Shown: positions 1 through 7,788, counted from the first letter of the stretch. The stretch: DNA of 26,725 bases from an uncultured Clostridia bacterium (GCA_934643825.1 CAKUCW010000035.1:1-26725); one strand, 5' to 3'. Notes: generated by a model not told the origin, from the letters alone. Numbers and translations: made by a program.

Positions 1-974
1 GTATGCTCGTCCCAGATGGAGGACTGCACCTCGCCGATATGCGCCTTGCCCAGCAGCAGCATGCACAGGCGGGACTGCCCGATGCCGCCGCCCATCGTCA
101 GCGGAAGCTGACCTTCCAGCAGCATCTTATGGAACGGCAGGTTTCGGCGGTCATCGCAGCCCGCAAGCGTCAGCTGGCGGTCGAGCGATTCCGGGCTGAC
201 GCGGATGCCCATGGAAGAGATTTCCAGCGCACTGTCGAGGATCGGGTTGTAAAAGAGGATATCGCCGTTCATGTCCCAATCGTCATAGTCCGGCGCACGC
301 CCGTCGTGCGGCTTGCCGGAGCGGAGTTTTCCGCCGATGCCCTGAATGAAGATGGTTCCATGCTTCTTGGCGAAGACATTTTCTCTCTGCTTGGGCGTCA
401 AATCGGGATAGAGATCTTCCAATTCCTGCGCGGTGATGAAGGTCACATGGCGGTTCAAAAGCGGCGTATCGCAGAGCTGGGGATACTTGCCGCGCACGGT
501 CAGCTGCGTATCATAGATGCAGGAAACGATGCCCGTGACAGCCTGATGGAGCGTGAATATGGTACGCGCTTCCGGCGTGATGACCTTTTCCCAATCCCAC
601 TGATCGACGTATACGGAGTGCAGGTTATCCAGCTCTTCGTCGCGCCTAATGGCGTTCATATCCGTGTAGATGCCCTTGCCGGGATGGATATCATAGCGAT
701 AGAGCGCCATGCGCTTCCATTTGGCGAGGGAATGGACGACCTGCGCCTGAGCGCCCGCACCGGGAATATCGAAGCCGACGGGGCGCTCGACGCCGTTGAG
801 GTCGTCGTTCAGACCGGAGGACGGCTCCACGAACAGCGGCGCGGACACGCGGCGAAGATTCAGCTCGCGGGAGAGCGCATCCTGAAACACGCGCTTGATG
901 AGGCTGATGGCGCTCTGCGTTTCATAAAGAGAAAGATGCGGCGCATAGCCCGCGGGGATAAACGATTGACCCAT
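1..974 (-). CDS. asnA: Aspartate--ammonia ligase (asparagine synthetase A), 3' end beyond window
   Basis: Makes asparagine from aspartate, ammonia and ATP in the cytoplasm; the fold is that of a class II aminoacyl-tRNA synthetase core. 324 codons are visible, against about 330 residues in known AsnA proteins, so only the last few residues are missing. Family landmarks read directly are SSGLNDDLNG near residue 50, a long middle section with DQWDWEKV, and the C-terminal GGGIGQSRLCMLLLGKAHIGEVQ, which ends in WDEH at the window edge. The start is ATG at 974-972, preceded by AGAGGA. It lies 204 bp downstream of the dehydratase operon on the same strand but has its own promoter at 1144-1172, so it is probably a separate unit with a ~160-nt leader. 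Identification is firm. Confidence 0.95.
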   Translation of the reverse strand, partial: MGQSFIPAGYAPHLSLYETQSAISLIKRVFQDALSRELNLRRVSAPLFVEPSSGLNDDLNGVERPVGFDIPGAGAQAQVVHSLAKWKRMALYRYDIHPGKGIYTDMNAIRRDEELDNLHSVYVDQWDWEKVITPEARTIFTLHQAVTGIVSCIYDTQLTVRGKYPQLCDTPLLNRHVTFITAQELEDLYPDLTPKQRENVFAKKHGTIFIQGIGGKLRSGKPHDGRAPDYDDWDMNGDILFYNPILDSALEISSMGIRVSPESLDRQLTLAGCDDRRNLPFHKMLLEGQLPLTMGGGIGQSRLCMLLLGKAHIGEVQSSIWDEH

Positions 975-1009
975 GGGAAATTCCTCTTTTCGTTGAAATA
1001 TGGGGTACG

Positions 1010-1127
1010 CCGGGCTGCCGCCCGGATTCCCTTCTTCGCTTCGCGGCGCATGGATCGCGAAGCAGTAAATGAAATGGAAAAGTCAAGAACATCAGGTTCT
1101 TGGCGGGAGTTTGAGGGCAATGCCCTC
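1010..1127 (-). promoter_or_regulatory. asnA leader with four consecutive hairpins
   Basis: Between the promoter and the asnA start lie four inverted repeats, in transcript order: GAGGGC/GCCCTC (1127-1113, 3-nt loop), CAAGAAC/GTTCTTG (1102-1084, 5-nt loop, followed on the minus strand by ACTTTTCC), GCTTCGCG/CGCGAAGC (1063-1038, 10-nt loop) and CCGGGC/GCCCGG (1025-1010, 4-nt loop). The second could act as a weak terminator, either for the dehydratase operon or as an attenuator of asnA. No T-box sequence of the AGGGTGG type was seen. Function is unknown. Confidence 0.45.
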
Positions 1128-1143
1128 GATCGTTCTCCGTTTA

Positions 1144-1172
1144 AGTATACCGCGACCGTCAGAGATGCGCAA
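1144..1172 (-). promoter_or_regulatory. Promoter of asnA
   Basis: On the minus strand, TTGCGC (1172-1167), a 17-nt spacer and TATACT (1149-1144). It overlaps the very end of the upstream gene region and would start transcription near 1137, giving asnA a leader of about 160 nt. Confidence 0.6.
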
Positions 1173-1178
1173 GCAAAA

Positions 1179-2831
1179 TCATCCTTCGCCGAGCGCGAAC
1201 AGCGCCGCGCCCAGCGCACCGCAGAGGTCGGGGTTTTCGGCAATGAACAGCGGCGCACCGAGCTTCTTTTCCAGCTCGCGGACGACGCCCAGATTCCGCG
1301 CAACGCCGCCGGTCATCATATAGGGAGCGCATCCCCGGGCGCGGGCAGCCATGGAGGCGGTCTTTCCCGCGATGGATTGATTCAGACCGTGGATGATGTC
1401 GCTGTCCGTGTGGTTGTCCGCGATGAGCGAAATGACTTCGGATTCGGCGAAAACGGTGCACATGCTGGAAATGGTCAGTTCCTTATCCCACTTTAAGCCG
1501 CGTCGGCTCATCTCGTCCATGTCCAGTTCCAGCGTCCGCGCCATCATTTCCAGAAAACGCCCCGTGCCTGCGGCGCATTTGTCGTTCATGATAAAATTGC
1601 TGACGCTTCCGTCTTCAGAAAGGCAGATGACTTTGCTGTCCTGCCCGCCGATGTCCACGATGGTGCGTGCGGCGGGATTCAGAAAGTGTGCGCCTTTGGC
1701 GTGGCAGGTGATCTCTGTTCTGGAATCGGTCGCAAAGGGAATGTGACTGCGTCCGTAACCTGTGGCGACGATGGCGGCAAAGTCGTCGGGCGAAACATTC
1801 AGCGTTTGACAGACCTGATCGAGTGCCGCCTGAGCGCCGGTCTGCGCACGCGGTCCGGTTCGGACGATGGCAAAGGCAAGCGTGTTTTTCTGTTCATCCA
1901 GCACGACCATGTTCGTCGTGGTTGAGCCGCTGTCTATGCCGGCGTAGAGTCCCTTCTTCCCCTTCGTCCGGACGGTTTGCGCTTGGGAAAGTCCGAGACT
2001 TTCGCGGAAGGCTTCCAGCCGCGTGGAAAGCTGCCCCATGGCGGCAAGGGTATAATCCGTTTCAATCTTGAGCGTCGGAATGGCGCTCCTTTTTTTCAGA
2101 TCAGCGTATTCAAAGCCGTAGTAATCGCAGAATTTGACGGTGTGGTAGACGATTGCCCGGAGGTTTTCGTTCTCATAGAGCATTCGGCGTCCGGCGATAT
2201 CCGTCATGCGCATGCAGGGCGTCATGCGGAGCAACGCCCCGGCGTACCAGTCCATCAGCTGTTCAAAGGAGTAGCCTGCCGCGTCCGCGGGCGGTTCTTC
2301 CAGCGTTCTGAGACCGCTGCACGTCAGGTTGACGATCGGAAGAGGAAACGCCGTGCGGATTATGCCCAGCAGCTGGGGGCTGACGCGTGCGCCGAGAATA
2401 CCGATAAAGGGTTCATCGGGCAAAAGCAGATGGGAATTATCCCGGCAGGCGGACAAAAAGCGCTCTGCGGAAAACGCGCTCTTCCGATATGCGCCGTAGG
2501 CTTTGGCGAAGCGGCAAAGCTCCCGCGCAAAACGCGCCCGGGCGCATCCGTTGTCGTCATGCGGCAAGTCAAACTGGAACATGAAGCGGCGGGGCTTCTG
2601 CGCATCCAGCACATCAAACGCTCGGCGCGTGGCATCGCAGCAGTCTGTCAGCACAAGCTCGTCTTCTCCCTGTGCCTGCTGGATCAGCGCTTTGGCGTGA
2701 CAGCAGAGGTTGGCATGCGTCAGCGTTTCGGCGGCGGAGAAATCCGCCGCTTCCGCGTCCAGCAGCCTCGCTTCCCCGCCGAAAGCCTGAATCAGCTCGA
2801 CCGGGGCATATTTACAGCTATACCCAATCAT
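1179..2831 (-). CDS. 2-hydroxyacyl-CoA dehydratase subunit fused to acyl-CoA dehydratase activase
   Basis: 550 residues in two parts. Residues 1-280 resemble a short HgdB/FldC-type (HGD-D) dehydratase subunit: Cys6 in the opening GYSCKYAPVELI, the pair Cys64-Cys65, Cys171, and the usual C-terminal stretch with KFCDYYGFEYADLKK and GQLSTRLEAF. Residues 295-548 are a BadF/BcrA/HgdC-type ASKHA ATPase: phosphate-binding GIDSGSTTT at 298, DIGGQDSK at 393, NDKCAAGTG with Cys419, SSMCTVFAESE with Cys458, and TGGVARN at 507. Cys419 and Cys458 match the two ligands that hold the dimer-bridging [4Fe-4S] cluster in known activases. The activase uses ATP to drive an electron into the dehydratase. The ATG overlaps the stop of the upstream gene (ATGA) and has GGAGGGG at 2847-2841. 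Families normally keep these proteins separate; substrate unknown. Confidence 0.88.
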   Translation of the reverse strand: MIGYSCKYAPVELIQAFGGEARLLDAEAADFSAAETLTHANLCCHAKALIQQAQGEDELVLTDCCDATRRAFDVLDAQKPRRFMFQFDLPHDDNGCARARFARELCRFAKAYGAYRKSAFSAERFLSACRDNSHLLLPDEPFIGILGARVSPQLLGIIRTAFPLPIVNLTCSGLRTLEEPPADAAGYSFEQLMDWYAGALLRMTPCMRMTDIAGRRMLYENENLRAIVYHTVKFCDYYGFEYADLKKRSAIPTLKIETDYTLAAMGQLSTRLEAFRESLGLSQAQTVRTKGKKGLYAGIDSGSTTTNMVVLDEQKNTLAFAIVRTGPRAQTGAQAALDQVCQTLNVSPDDFAAIVATGYGRSHIPFATDSRTEITCHAKGAHFLNPAARTIVDIGGQDSKVICLSEDGSVSNFIMNDKCAAGTGRFLEMMARTLELDMDEMSRRGLKWDKELTISSMCTVFAESEVISLIADNHTDSDIIHGLNQSIAGKTASMAARARGCAPYMMTGGVARNLGVVRELEKKLGAPLFIAENPDLCGALGAALFALGEG

Positions 2832-4108
2832 GAAGAAAGCCCCTCCAATTGCTCAAGGAATGCGCTGATGCGCGTGACCATCTGACCGTCCGCGACGTTG
2901 CGGCTGTCGCAGCCGTCTCCGTCCAGAACGAGCGTCGGCAGACCGGCATCCGAGAGCATCTGCCGAGCCAGCAATGCCATGCCCATCGTCTGCTTGCAGC
3001 CCCAGTGGCAAAAGAGAATGACGCCGTCGGCGTTCAGCGCTTTGGCGTTGGCAATCGCGGCACGGATCCGCCGAATGGACGGACCATTCTGCACGTTGTC
3101 AATCAGCCGATGCGCCATGCTCTCATAGGGCTTGTCCGGGTCAAGCTCCCCCGGATAATCCAGCGTCATGTCGCAGCTGACCAGCTCGCATCGCCCATCC
3201 TGCTCGAGCAGGCGGATGAGCGAATCCTGCCAGTTCGGGAGCGTATGCATGAAGAAAATGCGCTTGCGCTTTGTCGTGCTTCGTGCGGGCGCACGCTCGG
3301 CGGTTTCAATCAGTTCATCGACATAGCGTTCGCTGTCCTCGCGCCCGAGCAGGCAATGCGTCGCAATCAGACCGCAAAGTTCGCCGGTCATGGTCGTATC
3401 CTGCGTAACCTCCGCACGAAGGCGGGCATATCGGCGCATCTTGCTCAGGGTTCGGTTGGAACAGGCGATGGTTTCGCGCAGACGTGCCTCGTCGAGCTTT
3501 CTGCCGGTCAGCTCTTCCAGCTTTGCCGCCAGCGCACGGAGCTGATCGGCGACATAGGAAACGGCGTCGTCATCCGCATGGGAAGGCACATCGATAGAAA
3601 CCCGCGGCACGCCGTAGAATTCCGACAGACGGCGGAAGGACAGCTGATTCGCGTCGCAGGCGATTGTCGTGTTGGCGATAAGCAGGGGCTTGGGCAGAAC
3701 GCCCGACTCCGCCATGCCGATCATCGTCTTTTGATACGAGCAGAAGCTCTCCGGAACGCCCGCTTCCTCCGCATGCTCACCGAACACATGCTGACAGGCG
3801 GTGCAGGCGACATAAACCGCCAGCCCCTCCGGAAACATGGGCTGCAAGCCCATCGCGTGCATCAGCTCGCAGGGCATAAAGATATTGACCATCACGGCGT
3901 GCTGAGGATGCTTCATAGCGCGGACGATGGTTTTGGCAATCGTTCCGTTCATGCGCGTATAAGCGGATTTGGCGTCCGTCAGGCGCGTGCATGAGCCGGA
4001 AAAGCCGACCCATGAATAGGCGGCGGTCAGCATGCGCCGCGCACGGGCGGGATGCTCAGGCACATTTGCGGAAATCATGCCGCCGAGGGTTTCGATATAT
4101 TTTTGCAT
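2828..4108 (-). CDS. 2-hydroxyacyl-CoA dehydratase family protein (HgdB/YjiM-like)
   Basis: 426 residues of the HGD-D family, which bind a [4Fe-4S] cluster and remove water from 2-hydroxyacyl-CoA once reduced by the activase. Candidate cluster or structural cysteines are Cys80 (FMPCELMHAMG), Cys102 and Cys105 (ACTACQHV), Cys123 (FCSYQKT) and Cys151. The C-terminal part has FCHWGCKQTMG and DGDGCDSRN, both typical of the family. The start chosen is ATG 4108 with AGGAG upstream; the open frame runs further to 4522, but that part is antisense to the next gene and lies across the promoter. It overlaps the fusion gene by 4 bp, so the two are translationally coupled and probably form one complex. 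No CoA-transferase is adjacent, so the reaction could be in amino-acid fermentation or something uncharacterised, as for the E. coli YjiM/YjiL pair. Confidence 0.85.
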   Translation of the reverse strand: MQKYIETLGGMISANVPEHPARARRMLTAAYSWVGFSGSCTRLTDAKSAYTRMNGTIAKTIVRAMKHPQHAVMVNIFMPCELMHAMGLQPMFPEGLAVYVACTACQHVFGEHAEEAGVPESFCSYQKTMIGMAESGVLPKPLLIANTTIACDANQLSFRRLSEFYGVPRVSIDVPSHADDDAVSYVADQLRALAAKLEELTGRKLDEARLRETIACSNRTLSKMRRYARLRAEVTQDTTMTGELCGLIATHCLLGREDSERYVDELIETAERAPARSTTKRKRIFFMHTLPNWQDSLIRLLEQDGRCELVSCDMTLDYPGELDPDKPYESMAHRLIDNVQNGPSIRRIRAAIANAKALNADGVILFCHWGCKQTMGMALLARQMLSDAGLPTLVLDGDGCDSRNVADGQMVTRISAFLEQLEGLSS

Positions 4109-4177
4109 AAAACTCCTGTGTGGTTCAATAAAAAGCCAAGATGTCAGGAATGAAGAACGGCTCACTCCATGCTCCCC

Positions 4178-4206
4178 ATTATAGTTTTGCGGGCAAGCCG
4201 CGTCAA
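4178..4206 (-). promoter_or_regulatory. Promoter of the dehydratase operon
   Basis: Minus strand TTGACG (4206-4201), spacer of exactly 17 nt, then a perfect TATAAT (4183-4178). Predicted start near 4171, giving a leader of about 60 nt before ATG 4108. Confidence 0.75.
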
Positions 4207-4225
4207 GCGCGGCATGATTTCCCGC

Positions 4226-4254
4226 TTTTCTTTCGTCATGTGTTTTGTTATAAT
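4226..4254 (+). promoter_or_regulatory. Probable promoter of the metallo-beta-lactamase-fold gene
   Basis: A perfect TATAAT at 4249-4254 lies 20 bp before ATG 4275. The -35 at 17 bp spacing is only TTTTCT, so the -10 carries most of the support. It is divergent from the dehydratase operon promoter. Confidence 0.45.
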
Positions 4255-4274
4255 AAGCAAAAACAGGAGGGTAT

Positions 4275-5090
4275 ATGAAAAAGTTATTTTCTATGGTAGC
4301 GGCGGCACTGCTCGCCCTCTTCGGTCTTTCGGCGCAGGCGCAGGAGATGACCGTTCGGTTTTTTGACATGGGCAAGGCGGACGCGATGCTGATCACCGCG
4401 CCGTCCGGTGAGCAGATTCTCATCGACGCGGGGACGAACAAGGGCGGCAAAAAGCTGGCTGAGCGATTTGCCAAAGACGGTGTGGACGCCATCGACCTGA
4501 TGATCATCACCCATTTTGACAAGGATCACGTCGGCGGCGCGGACAAGGTGCTGGAATCCGTTCCCGTCGCAAGGGTGATCATGCCCGGGTACGCCAAGGA
4601 GAGCAAGCAGTATACGCAATTCATGGATGCGCTTTCCCAAAGCCCGAAAACGCAGGTCGATGTCCTCAGCGCGAAGGGCGAAACGACATTTGAATTCGGC
4701 GATATCGCTTTGCGCATCACAGCCGCGCAGGAAACGGACTACGGCATCGACGAAGAGAACGACTTTTCTCTGACAACCTATCTGACATACGGCGAAACGA
4801 AGTTCCTCTTCACTGGCGACGCGGAGGATGCGCGGCAGACCGAGCTTCTCCGTGCGGGCGATATCGCCTGCGATGTGCTGAAGGTTCCGTATCACGGGCG
4901 GGCGGTCAATGTGAGCGCGGCGTTTTTAAGCGCCTGCCATCCGAAGATCGCGTTCATTACGGACAGCGACGAAGACCCTGCCGACCCGATTGTCGTGAAG
5001 CTGCTTGAAAGCATGGGGACGGATGTGCATAGCGCGAGGGACGGCGACCTGTGCGTCGTTTCGGATGGAAAAAGCGTCAGGATCAAATGA
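4275..5090 (+). CDS. Secreted metallo-beta-lactamase-fold hydrolase, ComEC C-terminal-like
   Basis: 271 residues. Residues 1-23 form a Sec signal peptide (MKK, hydrophobic core, AQA just before QEM), so the protein is exported or membrane-tethered. The metal-binding signature THFDKDHVGG at about residue 77 is the THxDxDHxGG form found in the soluble C-terminal domain of ComEC/Rec2 and in stand-alone relatives. FLFTGDAED and KVPYHG supply the later metal ligands (Asp, His). It lacks the membrane-channel domain of ComEC, so it is not a DNA-uptake channel. Related stand-alone proteins are thought to be nucleases or phosphodiesterases, but the substrate cannot be told from sequence. Start fixed by AGGAGG at 4265-4270. 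Followed by the exporter genes after 64 bp. Confidence 0.82.
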   Translation: MKKLFSMVAAALLALFGLSAQAQEMTVRFFDMGKADAMLITAPSGEQILIDAGTNKGGKKLAERFAKDGVDAIDLMIITHFDKDHVGGADKVLESVPVARVIMPGYAKESKQYTQFMDALSQSPKTQVDVLSAKGETTFEFGDIALRITAAQETDYGIDEENDFSLTTYLTYGETKFLFTGDAEDARQTELLRAGDIACDVLKVPYHGRAVNVSAAFLSACHPKIAFITDSDEDPADPIVVKLLESMGTDVHSARDGDLCVVSDGKSVRIK

Positions 5091-5115
5091 CGCGCTTTCC
5101 GGCTGAGCCTTTGAG

Positions 5116-5133
5116 AGCGGCGCTTTCGCCGCT
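5116..5133 (+). other. Hairpin between hydrolase and exporter genes
   Basis: AGCGGCG, loop CTTT, CGCCGCT. A perfect 7-bp stem just before the thrE-type ribosome site. There is no T-tract, so it is not a standard terminator; it may stabilise the mRNA end or lower read-through. Confidence 0.4.
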
Positions 5134-5154
5134 TTGCGGGCAAAAAGGAGATTT

Positions 5155-5913
5155 ATGGATACCGAAAAACAAAAGCTGAATCTGCTGTGCGACGCGGCAC
5201 AGCTTCTGCTGGAAAACGGGAGCGAAACCTATCGCGTGGAGGAAACCGCGCAGCGCATGGCAAAAGGGCTGAATATTGAGCATGTCAACATCGCGGCGCT
5301 GCCGACGACCGTTTTTCTGGAAGCGGATGGATGCGCATGTGTGCGGCGCATCAGCCGGCGAGGAACGAACAGCCAGCGCATCGCCATGGTCAATGAAATT
5401 TCCCGCAAGATTGAGCGCGGCGAGATGACCCCGGATAGGGCAAAGGCAGAGCTTGAAAGAGCGCGGCGGATGCCCGGCTTTTCGCAAAGGACGATTCTCT
5501 TTGCGTATGCGCTGGCGGCGGCGAGCTTCTGCCTGCTCTTCGGAGGCGACGCGGGAACGTTTGTCGTCACGTTTGTCATCGGTCTTCTGGTGCAGGCGGT
5601 TCTGCCCCTCTTTGCGCAGATTCCGATGGGCGCACTGTTTGCAAACTTTGTCGGCGGATTGATGACCGCTATACTCGCACAGGGCATCCATGCGTTGATT
5701 CCCTACGAAAGCGCCAACGCTGCGATTATCGGCGGCATCATGCCCCTGCTTTCCGGCTTGGCGATGACGACCGCCGTGCGCGATACGGTGTATGGCGACC
5801 TGATTTCCGGCATGACGCGTGCGCTGGAGGCGCTGCTGCTGGCTGCCGCTGCCGCGATGGGGGTCTATGTGGGGCTGAAGTTTGCGGCGATGATGGGAGG
5901 AATTGCACTGTGA
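5155..5913 (+). CDS. Threonine/serine exporter family protein, N-terminal-domain subunit (ThrE/DUF1212)
   Basis: 252 residues. The first ~110 form the soluble ThrE_1 region: the opening LCDAAQLLLENGSETYRVEETAQRM is the typical family start, and NSQRIAMVNEISRKIERGE follows. About five hydrophobic helices follow from residue 118 (LFAYALAAASFCLLFGG, FVVTFVIGLLVQAVL, IPMGALFANFVGGL, AAIIGGIMPLLSG, LLLAAAAAMGVYVG). In actinobacterial ThrE both halves are one protein exporting Thr and Ser; Firmicutes split it into two genes, as here. The ATG at 5155 has AAGGAG at 5145-5150; an in-frame ATG 21 bp upstream lacks one. The stop overlaps the GTG of the partner gene. Substrate is inferred from the family. 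Confidence 0.85.
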   Translation: MDTEKQKLNLLCDAAQLLLENGSETYRVEETAQRMAKGLNIEHVNIAALPTTVFLEADGCACVRRISRRGTNSQRIAMVNEISRKIERGEMTPDRAKAELERARRMPGFSQRTILFAYALAAASFCLLFGGDAGTFVVTFVIGLLVQAVLPLFAQIPMGALFANFVGGLMTAILAQGIHALIPYESANAAIIGGIMPLLSGLAMTTAVRDTVYGDLISGMTRALEALLLAAAAAMGVYVGLKFAAMMGGIAL

Positions 5914-6395
5914 GCCATGCGAAGGCGCTTCTGGTTGCCGCTTTGGGCGCGTTCGGCGGCACGCTGGGTTATGCCTATATTCTCAATGCGCCGAAAAAGA
6001 CCATCCTGCCCGCGTCGTTTATCGGGCTTTTCGGCTATATGGCGTATGTGCTTCTGGGCATGGCGGGTATGGGCACAATGTCGGCGTATTTCCTTTCAAC
6101 CGTTCTGGTTTCCGTGGTTTGCGAAATCGAAGCCCGCGTGATGCGCACGCCATCCACCATTTTCCTGCTCAGCGCATTGGTTCCGCTTGTTCCCGGATAC
6201 AATTTCTATCTGGCGATGCTGGCGCTGGTTGAAGATCGCGGCGCGGCGGCGGCGCGGGAAGGGCTTGTCGCCGTGCAGATCGTCGCGGCGATTGCCATTG
6301 GCGCGGCGGTGACGTCGGTTTGCTTCCGTGCGTTTGCGACAAACAGAAAGAAGGGCAAGCCGGGAAATCTCGCTCACGCCCCGAAGGAAAGCTGA
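5910..6395 (+). CDS. Threonine/serine exporter family protein, C-terminal-domain subunit (ThrE_2/DUF3815)
   Basis: 161 residues, almost all membrane: four to five helices, from ALLVAALGAFGGTLGYAYIL to IVAAIAIGAAVTSVCF. The core motif TPSTIFLLSALVPLVPG matches the conserved proline-rich loop of this family. It starts with GTG at 5910, overlapping the upstream stop (GTGA), with GGGAGG 10 bp before, so translation is coupled and the two proteins are expected to form one transporter. The tail is short and basic (NRKKGK). Terminator-like hairpin 78 bp downstream. Confidence 0.85.
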   Translation: MSHAKALLVAALGAFGGTLGYAYILNAPKKTILPASFIGLFGYMAYVLLGMAGMGTMSAYFLSTVLVSVVCEIEARVMRTPSTIFLLSALVPLVPGYNFYLAMLALVEDRGAAAAREGLVAVQIVAAIAIGAAVTSVCFRAFATNRKKGKPGNLAHAPKES

Positions 6396-6473
6396 GCGGT
6401 TTCGCGGATGGAGCCCCACCCTCGCCTGAGAAAAATATTTCTTTCGCTTTTGCTGCTGTCCATAAATTTCAAG

Positions 6474-6507
6474 AAACCCGCTGTTCCGCTTTACGAACGG
6501 CGGGTTT
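6474..6507 (+). terminator. Hairpin terminator after the ThrE pair
   Basis: AAACCCGCTGTTC pairs with GAACGGCGGGTTT (13 bp, one G-T wobble) around an 8-nt loop. The stem ends in TTT rather than a long T-tract. The -35 of the azlC promoter lies in its loop, so terminator and promoter are superimposed. Confidence 0.5.
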
Positions 6508-6518
6508 CGCTGTATACT
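6490..6518 (+). promoter_or_regulatory. Promoter of azlCD
   Basis: TTTACG (6490-6495), 17-nt spacer, TATACT (6513-6518). Start predicted near 6525, about 43 nt before ATG 6568. The right arm of the upstream hairpin makes up most of the spacer. Confidence 0.55.
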
Positions 6519-6567
6519 TGGTTTTGCTATTTTCCCGCTCTTATCTTGCAGATCGGAGGCATTTTCT

Positions 6568-7317
6568 ATGTCAGTTTCTCTTTCGGGCGGCGTCGCACGC
6601 GGCCATGCGCCTGTGCTCGTCCGCGGCATGCGCGACGGTATCCCCATCGGGCTGGGCTATCTGGCGGTCGCGTTTTCTTTGGGCATTGCGGCGCGAAACG
6701 CCGGACTGAATGCCTTTCAGGGCTTTCTGGTCAGTATACTCAACAACGCATCGGCAGGCGAATACGCCGGCTTTACGACCATCGCCGCCGATGCGTCCTA
6801 TCTGGAAATCGCCATTGTGACGCTCATCGCCAACGCCCGCTATCTGCTGATGAGCTGTTCGCTGAGCCAGAAATTCGCGCCGGATACGCCTTTGCGCCAC
6901 CGCCTGCTTGTCGGATATGATGTGACGGATGAGCTGTTCGGTCTTGCGATTTCTTACGACGGATGGCTCGATCCGTATTACATGTACGGCGCGATTCTGG
7001 TTGCGGCGCCGAGCTGGGCTGTCGGCACGGCGCTGGGTGTCGTTATGGGCAACCTGCTGCCTGCACGCGTGGTCAGCGCGTTGAGCGTTGCGCTCTACGG
7101 CATGTTCTTAGCCATCATCATCCCGCCTGCGCGGAAAAATAAAGTCGTTGCCGCGCTTGTGCTGCTCTCCTTTGCGCTGAGCTTTGCCTGCGGCTGTCTG
7201 CCGCTCGTTTCCGCGCTGTCCTCCGGCACGCGGACGATCATACTGACCGTTCTGCTCTCCGCAGGCGCGGCGCTGTTGTTCCCGATTTCGGACGAAGAAA
7301 AGGAGGGCGCGGCATGA
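6568..7317 (+). CDS. azlC: Branched-chain amino acid exporter large subunit
   Basis: 249 residues, AzlC family. The hallmark start is present: RGMRDGIPIGLGYLAVAFSLGIAARNAGL at about residues 14-42, then NNASAGEYAGFTTI and the ANARYLLMSCSLSQK motif, and VTDELFGLAI. Multiple hydrophobic helices run to the C-terminus, which ends in an acidic tail. With AzlD it exports branched-chain amino acids or analogues (shown for Bacillus AzlCD). ATG 6568 has GGAGG 9 bp upstream. It overlaps azlD by 4 bp (ATGA). The previous operon encodes a Thr/Ser-type exporter, so two amino-acid efflux systems sit side by side. Confidence 0.92.
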   Translation: MSVSLSGGVARGHAPVLVRGMRDGIPIGLGYLAVAFSLGIAARNAGLNAFQGFLVSILNNASAGEYAGFTTIAADASYLEIAIVTLIANARYLLMSCSLSQKFAPDTPLRHRLLVGYDVTDELFGLAISYDGWLDPYYMYGAILVAAPSWAVGTALGVVMGNLLPARVVSALSVALYGMFLAIIIPPARKNKVVAALVLLSFALSFACGCLPLVSALSSGTRTIILTVLLSAGAALLFPISDEEKEGAA

Positions 7318-7625
7318 CGCACAGCATCTACCTTTACATAGCGATCATGGCGGGCATCAGCTTTCTGATCCGCACGCTTCCGCTGACGCTCATCCGAAAG
7401 CCGATCACCAATCGTTTTCTGCGGTCGTTTCTTTTCTATGTGCCGTATGTGACGCTGGCGGTCATGACCTTTCCGGCAATCGTTCAAGCCACGCAGTCGC
7501 CCGTTGCGGGCACGCTGGCGCTGATTTTGGGCGTTGTCTTGGCGTTTAAGGGCGCGAGTCTGTTCACGGTTGCCGCATCCTGCTGCGCCGTTGTGCTGGC
7601 TGCGGAATGGTTTTTGCTCCGCTGA
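7314..7625 (+). CDS. azlD: Branched-chain amino acid exporter small subunit
   Basis: 103 residues with about four membrane segments, the normal AzlD size. The opening IYLYIAIMAGISFLIRTLPL and the middle FLFYVPYVTLAVMTFPAI are typical of the family, which is required with AzlC for transport. Starts inside the azlC stop codon. The first ~123-bp repeat element begins 27 bp after the stop and may act as the end of the transcript. Confidence 0.9.
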   Translation: MTHSIYLYIAIMAGISFLIRTLPLTLIRKPITNRFLRSFLFYVPYVTLAVMTFPAIVQATQSPVAGTLALILGVVLAFKGASLFTVAASCCAVVLAAEWFLLR

Positions 7626-7634
7626 CGATGTTCT

Positions 7635-7650
7635 GGCGGGTTCAGCCCGC
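7635..7650. repeat. GC-rich palindrome, variant, left of element copy 1
   Basis: GGCGGGTTCAGCCCGC, a one-base variant of the palindrome GCGGGCTCAGCCCGC that recurs at 7789, 9863, 9958 and 10099. Directly precedes the ~123-bp element. Confidence 0.6.
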
Positions 7651-7652
7651 TT

Positions 7653-7775
7653 CAGACTGTAGACAAAAAGCTATTCTCCCCCGAGGGGGGGAGAATAGCC
7701 CTTTCCGCAAATGAAAGAATAGCTGAATTTCTTAATTTTGCTATTCAAGACAAGTTTGCTTATGTCAACAAGCTG
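7653..7775 (+). repeat. MITE-like fold-back element, copy 1
   Basis: 123 bp. Begins CAGACTGTAGACA and ends TGTCAACAAGCTG, whose reverse complement shares TGT(A/T)GACA with the left end. Contains the hairpin GCTATTCTCCCCC/GGGGGAGAATAGC, then a second pair GAATAGC...GCTATTC. Nearly identical to copy 3 and clearly related to copy 2. Lies directly after azlD in its orientation, so the hairpin may end that transcript. No target duplication is visible here; GC-rich palindromes flank it instead. Confidence 0.75.
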
Positions 7776-7788
7776 TGGCGGAAGTGAG

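Noticed and set aside
1010..1127. T-box or other known riboswitch upstream of asnA
   Set aside because: No AGGGTGG-type T-box and no antiterminator layout; only simple stems.
3..1496. 497-residue plus-strand open frame
   Set aside because: Antisense to asnA and the dehydratase/activase gene, both of which have clear family motifs and ribosome sites. The frame is open because of GC-rich codon bias.
4109..4522. N-terminal extension of the dehydratase gene to 4522
   Set aside because: It would run through the operon's own promoter (4178-4206) and into the opposite-strand hydrolase gene; the added residues match nothing. ATG 4108 has AGGAG.
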